64,000 nucleotides of DNA from contig NZ_FTNT01000014.1 of assembly GCF_900156495.1 (NCBI RefSeq), positions 1 through 64,000 on the forward strand, read 5' to 3'. The notes beneath the pieces are model-generated. The model had not been told where the DNA came from. It saw only the letters and a list, made by a program, of their open reading frames with translations, and ran no database searches. The position numbers were made by a program, and so were the translations under genes. The stretch comes from Williamsia sterculiae. Lineage in GTDB: Bacteria > Actinomycetota > Actinomycetes > Mycobacteriales > Mycobacteriaceae. Below, piece by piece: positions 51,893 through 60,028 of the stretch. Numbering within the stretch: position 1 is the stretch's first letter; the number at the start of each line of letters is the position of its first letter.

Positions 51893-54679
51893 GTGAGCAA
51901 CGAGCCCCTCAGCCAGCTGATGCAGACGGTGGCGGGCTGTCGCAGCTCATGGGCTGTCCCTTTGACGGTAGTGGTCCCCAACTCGTCGTCGCGCGCCGAC
52001 GTGATCCGTGCCCTGAGTCTTGGCGGCGGAGTGGCCAATCTGCGGGTGGAGACACTGGGCAGCCTCGTTGAGCGAATCGCGGGCGCCAAGCTATCCCCCA
52101 GGGTTCGACTGAGCCGCGCCACAATCGCCGCAACGGTCGATTCCGCCCTCGCTACCGACCCTGGACTCTTCGCCGAGGTAGCCGAGCAGCTCATCACCGC
52201 CGAAGCCCTGGCCGCCGCCTGCTGGGAGATCGCCCATCTAAACACAAATACTATGACGGCACCCACCACGTTGGCCGGAGAAGTGCTGCGCATCTTCGAC
52301 GCTGCGGTTGCGTCTTTGACGGCTGAATACTACGTGCCATCCGAGGCGTACCGGGCCGCGATAGATAACCTCGAGCAACTCGGCGAGGTGATTGTCTACG
52401 GCCCGACTCCGAGCACGCCACGTGATGCGCTGCTTGTGCACGCGTTGGCCGCGCGTGGTTCGGTCATTGAGGCGTCCTCGCCCGAGTTCGGCACGCAAGT
52501 CATCCACGCCTCCGACGCAGACGACGAGGTGCGGGCGGTGGCGCGGCTGGTGCGGCAGCACTTAGCCGACGGAACGCCCGCTCATCGCATCGCGATCCAC
52601 TACGGCTCGGCAGAGCCGTATCTGCGTCTGCTGCATGAGCACCTCGCGGCCGCTGGTGTCGTCATCAATGGGCCGGATGCGGAGGGGCTCGCCGATCGGC
52701 CAGTCGCGCGGGCTCTTCGTACCCTGCTCCGCTTCGATCCCGATGACATCCCGCGCCGGGAACTCCTTGACGTACTGTCCGAGCGCACGCTGACCCAGCC
52801 GCCGCTGGCGGACGGCATGATGGGTCAACCGCTCGTCGAACGGCTGACGCGCAAGAAGGTTCCGATCGTTCGCGGCGACGATTGGGAGCGCCTCGCGCCC
52901 GGACGGGTGGAGGGCAGTCACGCGAGCGCCGCAGAAGCTCTCCACGCATGGGTCACCGACCTTCGGCATCACCTCGCGGAGATCCACCAGGCTGCCAGTT
53001 GGACCGAGGCGTCCACAGCGCTCTCCGGTCTGATCGACGCGATGTTTCGACCGCCGACCGACGAGCTCGCCGTGCGGGATCTAGAGGCCATCCGATCCCT
53101 CATCGCCGACCTCACCCAGATCGAGGGCATCGCCCCGGCACCCACCGCCGGGCGAATCGCTGATGCGGTGGACACCCGCGTCCGGTCGCACATCGGTCGC
53201 GTGGGCACCCGCGGTGTCGGCGTCAGCATCGGGCCGCTCAGCGACGGCGTCGGACGCGACCTTGCCGTCAGCATCATCGTCGGGGCCGCCGAGGGAATCA
53301 TTCCCACACGCCGTACCCCGAACCCGCTGCTCCCGCCCGAGGTCACCGGCATCACGCCCGCCGACGACATCGCATACCAGCGCGCCGTATTTGAACGCAC
53401 TCTTGCTGCCGGCGAACACCACCGCGTCATCACCTTCCCCCGCGGCAGCCTCCGCGGAGGCGCCGAGAAGGTCCCGTCACGCTGGCTGCTCCCCACGCTG
53501 GAACACCTCGCCGGCCACCCCGTCGGCATCACGAGCTGGGGCGACGACACCCGCGGCGTCGACGCCATCGTCACCGTCGAATCGTTCGATTCCGCCGTGC
53601 AGTCCATCGACCCGCGTCTTGGATGCAGCGCGGCATCGGCCACCGAATGGCGCCAGCGCGCACTCGCCGTCGTGCCGGCACACGAGCGCCGCGGCGTCAT
53701 CGACGACCCGACCGTCACCCTCGGCATGACCATGCGTAGCGACCGTCTTCACGGCCGGTTCACCCGCTTCAACGGGAACGTTTCCGCCGTCGCCGATCTC
53801 ATCCGAGTCCTCGACGAGCCCATCGCCGCAACCACGCTGCAAGACTGGGTGGCCAGCCCGTACCGACTGTTCCTCACCAAGGTCCTTTGTGTGGACGTTC
53901 TTGCCGACCCCGACGCCGACCCACAGATCGACGCACTCACCAGCGGCAACCTGATCCACCGGACTCTGGAGAAGTACATCCAGGAACGGATCGACGGCGA
54001 CGAACCCTCGTTGGAGCGGCTGTTGACGCTGGCCGACGCGGAACTTGCTCGCGAGCGCGATGATTCACCCGGATGGCTAGCCCAGCTGTGGGACCGCGAC
54101 CGGGCGCGCATCCGCGCCGACATCGAAGACTTCTACGACCACGACCTCGCTGACCACAACACCGGCTGGGGACCCCACTCCGTAGAGCGCAAATTCGACG
54201 CACTCGAACTCCTCCTACCCGGCGCGCCGATCACTCTACGAGGATCCGTCGACCGCATCGACCTCCGTGACGGAGCAGTCCGCGTCACCGACTACAAGAG
54301 CGGCTCACCCACTCCCTACAGTGGGATCACCGCCGGCACACCCACCGACGAGGGAACCAAGTTCCAGCTCCCGATCTACGCTCACGCCGCCCGTGACCTG
54401 GGTGCGCCCGTCGACACCCGCTACTGGTTCATCACCCGCAAGGGCGGTTTCGAAGAAGTCGGGTACCGGATCGACGACGCGGTGCAGGACATCCTCGTCG
54501 AGGACCTGCGCCTGGTGTGCGACGCGATCCGCGCCGGTTACTTCCCGCCGAAACCCGTCGACAGTCACTGGGGTGACGACCTGCTCGAACTGATCGGGAT
54601 CGCCGGCCTCCGCCGCAGCTGGACCAACCTGGATGACGTCGACGAGATCGCCGAGTACACGGCGAAGTACGGGAAGTGA
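51893..54679 (+). CDS. AddB-like protein with C-terminal PD-(D/E)XK nuclease
   Basis: 928 residues from GTG 51893. The long N-terminal part follows the degenerate helicase fold of AddB-type proteins ('LTVVVPNSSSRADVIRAL', 'VIVYGPTPSTPRDALL', 'IIVGAAEGIIPTRR'). The C-terminus carries the nuclease: 'SGNLIHRTLEKYI' near 685, 'LRGSVDRIDLRDGAVRVTDYKSG' near 783-805 (D...DYK) and 'KFQLPIYAHAARDLG'. Four-nucleotide overlap (GTGA) with the UvrD/AddA-like gene. The pair should act as a helicase-nuclease on double-strand ends; in this setting it may be a defence version and not the housekeeping repair enzyme. Confidence 0.85.
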   Translation: MSNEPLSQLMQTVAGCRSSWAVPLTVVVPNSSSRADVIRALSLGGGVANLRVETLGSLVERIAGAKLSPRVRLSRATIAATVDSALATDPGLFAEVAEQLITAEALAAACWEIAHLNTNTMTAPTTLAGEVLRIFDAAVASLTAEYYVPSEAYRAAIDNLEQLGEVIVYGPTPSTPRDALLVHALAARGSVIEASSPEFGTQVIHASDADDEVRAVARLVRQHLADGTPAHRIAIHYGSAEPYLRLLHEHLAAAGVVINGPDAEGLADRPVARALRTLLRFDPDDIPRRELLDVLSERTLTQPPLADGMMGQPLVERLTRKKVPIVRGDDWERLAPGRVEGSHASAAEALHAWVTDLRHHLAEIHQAASWTEASTALSGLIDAMFRPPTDELAVRDLEAIRSLIADLTQIEGIAPAPTAGRIADAVDTRVRSHIGRVGTRGVGVSIGPLSDGVGRDLAVSIIVGAAEGIIPTRRTPNPLLPPEVTGITPADDIAYQRAVFERTLAAGEHHRVITFPRGSLRGGAEKVPSRWLLPTLEHLAGHPVGITSWGDDTRGVDAIVTVESFDSAVQSIDPRLGCSAASATEWRQRALAVVPAHERRGVIDDPTVTLGMTMRSDRLHGRFTRFNGNVSAVADLIRVLDEPIAATTLQDWVASPYRLFLTKVLCVDVLADPDADPQIDALTSGNLIHRTLEKYIQERIDGDEPSLERLLTLADAELARERDDSPGWLAQLWDRDRARIRADIEDFYDHDLADHNTGWGPHSVERKFDALELLLPGAPITLRGSVDRIDLRDGAVRVTDYKSGSPTPYSGITAGTPTDEGTKFQLPIYAHAARDLGAPVDTRYWFITRKGGFEEVGYRIDDAVQDILVEDLRLVCDAIRAGYFPPKPVDSHWGDDLLELIGIAGLRRSWTNLDDVDEIAEYTAKYGK

Positions 54680-57600
54680 CGATGACTGAGCAGGCACTCG
54701 TCGATGCCGCGGCCCGTACGCGTATCACCACCGACACCCGCAGCACGCTGTTCGTCGAAGCCGGCGCCGGCAGTGGTAAGACCCACGCGATGGTGTCGCG
54801 CATCTGTCAGCTCGTGATCGGGGATGGCGTCGACCTGGACCGCATCGCTGCGATCACCTTCACCGAGAAGGCCGCCGCCGAACTGCGCGAACGCATTCGT
54901 GTCGAGCTGGCGCAGCACAGTGGGGACCGGGCCGAACGTGCGCTGCTCGCCGTCGACACGGCCGCGCTCGGGACACTGCACGCGTTCGCGGCTCGGATCA
55001 TCAGCGAGCACCCGCTGGAGGCGCACGTCCCGCCGAGGATCTCGGTCGTCGATGCGCTCGGCTCGCAGCTCGGCTTTGAGCACCGCTGGCAGCGGATCCG
55101 CGCGCAGTTGTTCGGCGACCGTGACCTCTGCCCGCCGGACCTTGTCGCCGCCACCAGCATCATCCTCGCCGCGGGAGCGTCCATCGACCAGGTGCGCACC
55201 TACGCCGACTCGCTCGACCGCAGCTGGGACCGCCTTGCCGTGGCTGAGCCCACACCGGCGCTCGCTGAGGCCGACATCAGTGAGATCGAGTCAGTCGTCG
55301 ACGATCTGGCCGACTGCCTCGGCGGCTGCTTGGACCCCGAAGACGGTCTTGCCGTGCGTATCTCCGAGGTGATCGCCTGGCGTGACGACCTGTGTGCAGG
55401 GATCGACACCGATCGCTGGGTGCCCCTCGCGCTCGCCGCGCCAGGTGCGCCGAACAAGGGCAAGGGCGCGTGCTGGACCGGCGGTGCAGCGCGCGTCCGA
55501 GAGATCAAGGAACAGCTCCGCGAGCTCAAGGCCCTCGGGCCGGAGGTCGCCGGCCGGTACATCGGCAGCGCCGTCGACGTGCTGACGCATCACCTGTCGC
55601 GCATCATCCTCGACGAGGCCGACGCGCGACGGCGTACGGGTGAGTTGGAATTCCATGATCTGTTGGTGCTGGCCCGCAACGTGACTCGCGATCCGGCGGT
55701 GCAGAAGGCGGTACACGCTCGGTACGAGCGGATCATGCTCGACGAGTTCCAGGACACCGATCCACTCCAGCTCGAGCTGGTGAGCAACATCGTCGCCGGG
55801 GCCGACGCCGAGGGTCGGCTGTTCACCGTCGGCGATCCGAAGCAGTCCATCTACCGTTTCCGTCGCGCCGACATCGCCGCCTACATGACCGCGCGAGAGG
55901 CGACACCAGCCGACGACATTGTCAGCCTCACGACCAACTTTCGGTCGACGGTGCCCGTCATCTCCTGGGTGAATCACGTGTTCGGTGCGCTGATCGCCGC
56001 TGAGCCGCGGATTCAGCCGGAGTATCAGCCGCTCGATGCCGCGCCGGGTCGGCCGGAGTGGGATACTGCCGGCGGGCCCGGCGCGTTCGTCTTTGCCGAG
56101 ACGACCGATGCCACCGAGGACGAAGCGGACCTCAGCGGCAGCGAGCTCGCGCGGACGCGGGAGGCCCGCGACGTCGCGCAGATCATCTACGCCGCGGTGA
56201 ACGACGGGTGGCGCAAAGAGGTGCGCGCCGGCGACGGCTATGAGCACAAGCCGATCGCGCTGCGCGACATCTGTATTCTCATCCCTTCGCGCACGGTGCT
56301 GCCATATCTCGAGCGGTCGCTCGACGACGCGGGTATCGAGTTCCGATCCGAGGCATCGTCTCTTGTGTACTCGACGCAGGAGGTCCACGACCTACTGCTG
56401 ACCGCGCGAGCGCTGGCGAACACGGCCGACGAGGCTGCGCTGGTCGGTGCACTGCGCACACCACTGTTCGGATGCGGCGACGACGATCTGCTGCGCTGGA
56501 AGGCTGCGGGTGGACGGTGGAACTGGTACGGGGATCCGCAGCCCGGGCTGGAGGAGTCGCCTGTTGCCTCCGGCCTGCGCTACCTGCGTGAGGTGTGGTT
56601 CGAGCTGGGCCAGCTGACGCCGGGACAGCTGCTGAGCAAGCTCGCCGTCGACCGGCGGGTGTTCGAGGTGTCGATGGATTCGCCGCGGCACCGGGACGTG
56701 TGGCGGCGGCTGCGTTTCGTCATCGACCAGGCTCACGCCTGGTACGAAGAGGACCGCGGATCGCTGCGCGAATACCTCGACTGGGCGGCGACGCAGCAGG
56801 AGGAGACCGCCCGCGTCGCCGAGGCGGTGCTGCCGGAGATCGGGGTGAATGCGGTTCGCATCATGACGATTCACGCCGCGAAGGGTCTGCAGTTCCCGAT
56901 GGTGGTGCTCGCCGGGATGAGCGGGGGAGTGCGGCGTCAGGCCGAACCGCTGATCGTCGACGACGACGGAACCATGCACTCCTACATCTCGAAGGGCGCG
57001 AAGAGCGTCGACTACGAGACCGCGAGTGCGCGCGAGAAGCAACATGCGATGGCCGAGAGGATCCGGTTGTTGTACGTCGCGTGCACGCGGGCCGAGTCAC
57101 AACTCGCGGTGTCGGGTTATGGCGGCACTCGCGACGCGTGGAGCGCGGTGCTGCAGCCCGGACTCGACGCTGTGGTCGATCCGGTGGCGCCCGAGCTGCG
57201 CGACATCGAGCGGTTCGAGGAGCCGGTGGTGGAACCGTCGACCGTCGGCGAGACGTGGGATGAGTGGCTCGCGACGACCGCGCTGGTGAAGGAGAACTCG
57301 TCGAAGGTGTCGCTGATGTCGGTGACGTCGATCGTGCACGGGGAGTCGCCCGTGCACGCTGCGGTGAAGGGCGGGTACGGGGCGCCGGCCCGTCCTGACG
57401 ACGAGATACTCCCGTCCTCGACCGGAGCTGTCGACCACGGCAAAGAAGTCGGGACCGCGCTGCACACCGTCCTCGACACGATCGGGCTCGTGGAGCCGGA
57501 TGACCCGTCGGTGGCGGAGGGCGCCGAGGCCATCGGCCTGAGCGCGGGCATCACCGACATCGAGTCGTTCACCGCGATGGTGCGATCGACGTTGGCGTGC

Positions 57601-57900
57601 GACGTCGTCCGTCGCGCCGCGGCCTCCGAGTACTGGACGGAAATGCCGCTCTATGGGATGGCCCCCGACGGCGAGACAGCGATCGAGGGCATCGCCGACC
57701 TTGTCTACCGCGACGGCAGCGACCTGGTCATCGCCGACTACAAGACCGACCTGGGCGTCTCCGCAGCAACCGTCGATGCGTACTTCACCCAACTCGGCAT
57801 CTACGCGTCGCTGCTGTCGAAGGCGACGGAGGTGCGGGTGGTTAGGGTCGAGTTGATCTTCTGTCGACGACAAAGTGCGGATGTGGTTGTGCGGCGATGA
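54676..57900 (+). CDS. AddA-like UvrD-family helicase with C-terminal nuclease domain
   Basis: 1074 residues from GTG 54676 (GTGA overlap; ATG 54682 also possible). UvrD/RecB motifs: 'LFVEAGAGSGKTHAMVSRI' near 25-43, 'AAITFTEKAAAELRERI', 'IMLDEFQDTDPLQLELV' near 353, 'FTVGDPKQSIYRFRRADI' near 388, 'TTNFRS' near 420, 'RIMTIHAAKGLQFPMVVLAG' near 729 and 'RIRLLYVACTRAESQLAVSG'. C-terminal nuclease 'AIEGIADLVYRDGSDLVIADYKTDL' near 1000-1025 with 'QLGIYASLL'. Together with the upstream AddB-like gene this makes a complete AddAB-type enzyme with two nuclease sites. The last 15 residues are short compared with relatives. Confidence 0.9.
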   Translation: MTMTEQALVDAAARTRITTDTRSTLFVEAGAGSGKTHAMVSRICQLVIGDGVDLDRIAAITFTEKAAAELRERIRVELAQHSGDRAERALLAVDTAALGTLHAFAARIISEHPLEAHVPPRISVVDALGSQLGFEHRWQRIRAQLFGDRDLCPPDLVAATSIILAAGASIDQVRTYADSLDRSWDRLAVAEPTPALAEADISEIESVVDDLADCLGGCLDPEDGLAVRISEVIAWRDDLCAGIDTDRWVPLALAAPGAPNKGKGACWTGGAARVREIKEQLRELKALGPEVAGRYIGSAVDVLTHHLSRIILDEADARRRTGELEFHDLLVLARNVTRDPAVQKAVHARYERIMLDEFQDTDPLQLELVSNIVAGADAEGRLFTVGDPKQSIYRFRRADIAAYMTAREATPADDIVSLTTNFRSTVPVISWVNHVFGALIAAEPRIQPEYQPLDAAPGRPEWDTAGGPGAFVFAETTDATEDEADLSGSELARTREARDVAQIIYAAVNDGWRKEVRAGDGYEHKPIALRDICILIPSRTVLPYLERSLDDAGIEFRSEASSLVYSTQEVHDLLLTARALANTADEAALVGALRTPLFGCGDDDLLRWKAAGGRWNWYGDPQPGLEESPVASGLRYLREVWFELGQLTPGQLLSKLAVDRRVFEVSMDSPRHRDVWRRLRFVIDQAHAWYEEDRGSLREYLDWAATQQEETARVAEAVLPEIGVNAVRIMTIHAAKGLQFPMVVLAGMSGGVRRQAEPLIVDDDGTMHSYISKGAKSVDYETASAREKQHAMAERIRLLYVACTRAESQLAVSGYGGTRDAWSAVLQPGLDAVVDPVAPELRDIERFEEPVVEPSTVGETWDEWLATTALVKENSSKVSLMSVTSIVHGESPVHAAVKGGYGAPARPDDEILPSSTGAVDHGKEVGTALHTVLDTIGLVEPDDPSVAEGAEAIGLSAGITDIESFTAMVRSTLACDVVRRAAASEYWTEMPLYGMAPDGETAIEGIADLVYRDGSDLVIADYKTDLGVSAATVDAYFTQLGIYASLLSKATEVRVVRVELIFCRRQSADVVVRR

Positions 57901-57912
57901 GTTGAGAGTGCG

Positions 57913-58050
57913 GTGAAGACCACGCAATCTGAATTTACACAGCGGCCTGAGTCATCTTTATCGAAGCCTCGGTCGCAAAGTGCGATGTCAGACCCCACGA
58001 ACATACTGCTCTTGGTCTGGTTGACCCTCGGCCAGGCAGCATTGCGATGA
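57913..58050 (+). CDS. Possible small ORF (45 aa) before the membrane protein gene
   Basis: GTG 57913 to TGA 58048-58050. The second half, 'MSDPTNILLLVWLTLGQAALR', is hydrophobic. Its stop overlaps an in-frame ATG (58047) of the next gene by 4 nt, which suggests coupling, but no good ribosome binding site precedes 57913. It could be a small membrane peptide, a leader, or chance. Confidence 0.25.
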   Translation: MKTTQSEFTQRPESSLSKPRSQSAMSDPTNILLLVWLTLGQAALR

Positions 58051-58073
58051 TCCAGTCTATTACAGGAGTGAGT

Positions 58074-58940
58074 ATGCCCGTGTTGTTAACGATAGCTCCG
58101 CCACGTCGCTACTACTGGTGGTATCGAGTAGGCGCATACTTTCTCGCTCTTCCTGTGGCCTGTCTCGTTTTTATGTTTGGCTGGTGCTTCCTGGAGATGA
58201 CGGGTCTGCTGGGACCAACTTCTGGAGTTGGACTCGTCGGAAACGCCCTATGGCTAGAGATGCGACTGTGGGTAATCGGGGCCGCGATCCTGTCGTGTTC
58301 TGGTTACTACTCCCTTATGGTGCACTCAATTGAATCCTTTCATAGGCCTGCAAGTATGATTAGATCTACAATACGGCTCGCCCCGCTACGCTTTGCCCTC
58401 GCTTTGATCGCCACGCTCGTCGTCATAAGACCCATTACTCTATTGAATAATGGTTACGTTGTTCTCGCCTGCCTCGCGTTTGGCTCAGCGGGCAGCGTGT
58501 GGTTCTGGCTACGGTTCCACAATGAATTAAGAGCTTCGTTCGCGGATAAAGTCGGAGTCACACGCTATCCGGATCCAACCACAACAGTTCCCGCGGACAC
58601 CTGCGAGAAATGGCGGCGACACCAACAGAAGTATGGTAACGAATGGGACCTGCCGCAATGCATAAATGACCGCCAGACACTTACGCTGTACGCACGTGCA
58701 GCACACCACGTTGCGATGGTGCGGAAATTTTCCGGGATTGCGGCACAGATATTTTTTGGCGCTGTATTCGCATGGTGCTTTAATTCTTTTATGCATGCAA
58801 GCGCCGACGACGTTAAGTTCAAAATTATTCCAGTAACGATTGTTCTAGGCGTATTGATCGCAGCACATGAGTATCAGGGCTCGTGGAAGAAGTACTCACG
58901 TCTAGAGAAGAAGTATCGCAAACGTATTGATAAGCTGTAG
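58074..58940 (+). CDS. Multi-pass membrane protein of unknown function
   Basis: 288 residues from ATG 58074, chosen for AGGAG 5 nt upstream; the frame is also open to ATG 58047 (9 more residues). Hydrophobic segments at about 12-40, 63-85, 105-125 and 132-148 form an N-terminal membrane part. A soluble loop (about 155-225, with 'DTCEKWRRHQQKYGNEWDLPQCINDRQTL') follows, then two more segments (about 232-250 and 258-275) and a very basic tail ('KKYSRLEKKYRKRIDKL'). Codon use is clearly more AT-rich than in the neighbours, a sign of separate acquisition. Last gene before the right island edge; no family recognised. Confidence 0.75.
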   Translation: MPVLLTIAPPRRYYWWYRVGAYFLALPVACLVFMFGWCFLEMTGLLGPTSGVGLVGNALWLEMRLWVIGAAILSCSGYYSLMVHSIESFHRPASMIRSTIRLAPLRFALALIATLVVIRPITLLNNGYVVLACLAFGSAGSVWFWLRFHNELRASFADKVGVTRYPDPTTTVPADTCEKWRRHQQKYGNEWDLPQCINDRQTLTLYARAAHHVAMVRKFSGIAAQIFFGAVFAWCFNSFMHASADDVKFKIIPVTIVLGVLIAAHEYQGSWKKYSRLEKKYRKRIDKL

Positions 58941-59066
58941 GGCTTGCTTGAGGCTATCGCGCAGACGTACCCGACTTACTTCCTGTCCCCCAACCAACCG
59001 ACACCCGCCCTGGCGCGAGCCGATGGCGATCGACATCATCGAACGGGAGACGAACGATGACGAGGG

Positions 59067-59429
59067 GTGAGCCAAGTGGACTTCACGCAGGAGCGCGCAG
59101 CGTTCTTCGCCGGCTACGGTCAGCCCGAGGAGCTACTTGAGGCTCTCCGCGACCAGACCCTGTACGTCCCGCTCGACGTCAACGACGAGTTCTTCACCCT
59201 CGTGGTCGACGACGTCCCGTGGAGCGTCGCATTCACCACCTGGAAGCGGGCCCAGGACTTCGCGCATGCCGCGGGTCGCGACCTGGCATCTGTCAAGGCT
59301 TACGAAGTGACCGGGGGTGTGTTCGTTGCTAGCGTGGTCACCCAGGGTCCGGTCCCTACGGGGCTGGTCGTGGACGCACACCAAGCAGACGTGATGGTGT
59401 TTCCACCCGACGTACTGAAGGGGATGTGA
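59067..59429 (+). CDS. SseB-like domain protein
   Basis: 120 residues from GTG 59067. Small soluble alpha/beta protein with the SseB N-terminal pattern: 'ELLEALRDQTLYVPLDV', 'FFTLVVDDVPWSVAFTTWKRAQDFAHAAG' and 'PTGLVVDAHQADVMVFPPD'. In actinobacteria such proteins accompany ESX/type VII-associated toxin clusters, as here. Stop overlaps the following ATG by one base (TGATG). It may act as a chaperone or immunity-type partner; not determinable from sequence. Confidence 0.72.
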   Translation: MSQVDFTQERAAFFAGYGQPEELLEALRDQTLYVPLDVNDEFFTLVVDDVPWSVAFTTWKRAQDFAHAAGRDLASVKAYEVTGGVFVASVVTQGPVPTGLVVDAHQADVMVFPPDVLKGM

Positions 59430-60025
59430 TGGACGTCGATGTACAGCCCGCCGTCCTCAAACAGGCGGCTGACGGCATCAACGGGGTCATCGGCGGCTTG
59501 TCGGGGGCGCCGGTCATCGGCTCCTACACCGGTCAGACGGGCCGCGGCTTCAGTGAGCTCCAGCTCACCGGCGAGCAGATGAGCCGTCCGAACGCCAAGG
59601 CGGCGATGGACGACTTCTGTCAGCGGTGGGAATGGGGTATGCGTGCCCTGGTCAGGGCGGCCAACGACATCGGCCACGCCCTGCACCTCGGTGCCGGCAT
59701 GTACGAGACCCAGGACAAATACGCCAGCGACACCTTCAAGGACTTCGCGAACGACCTGGTCGGCGACCCAAGCCTGCAGAAGGAAAGCGTCACGGACGAC
59801 GCAGGCAACATCATCACCAGGGGCACCGACGACATGTCCGCAGGCCAGCTGCTGAACCACAACGTCGACAAACTGACTCATCCCGACATCTCGCCGGAGT
59901 CGGTCCTCGCTGTCCGGGGCGACATCGAGAACAGCCTGACCTCCATGGGTGACTCGCTGCAGAAGGGGTACGAGACGAGCCTCGGTGGCCAGGCGATCAA
60001 CACTGTCGCCGCCGCGTCGAAGTAG
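59429..60025 (+). CDS. WXG100/ESX-like type VII secretion-associated protein
   Basis: 198 residues from ATG 59429 (AAGGGG 5 nt upstream). The N-terminal 100 residues are helical: 'VDVQPAVLKQAADGINGVIGGL', a 'RWEWGMRALVRAANDIGHALHLGAGMYETQDKYASDTF' helical pair, with the W-x-W-G turn in place of strict WxG. This fits an ESX-type helical hairpin. The C-terminal half is polar with no catalytic motif. It is followed 3 bp later by the RHS toxin gene, so it may be the secretion partner that pairs with the toxin N-terminus. Confidence 0.72.
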   Translation: MDVDVQPAVLKQAADGINGVIGGLSGAPVIGSYTGQTGRGFSELQLTGEQMSRPNAKAAMDDFCQRWEWGMRALVRAANDIGHALHLGAGMYETQDKYASDTFKDFANDLVGDPSLQKESVTDDAGNIITRGTDDMSAGQLLNHNVDKLTHPDISPESVLAVRGDIENSLTSMGDSLQKGYETSLGGQAINTVAAASK

Positions 60026-60028
60026 TCC

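Larger units (their letters stand above)
10065..58980. other. Defence island of about 49 kb
   Basis: From the truncated end of the NadR-like gene to just before the SseB-like gene, most genes belong to DNA-processing or defence-type families: SF1 helicase-nuclease trio, BREX type 2 with DUF262, DUF2075, SNF2-PLD cluster, lipase/membrane pair and AddAB-like pair, plus IS3 remnants. The left edge is placed at the TAA at 10065-10067 where NadR homology stops; the right edge (58941-59066) is approximate. No integrase, tRNA or flanking direct repeat was found, so the mode of entry is unknown. Confidence 0.65.
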
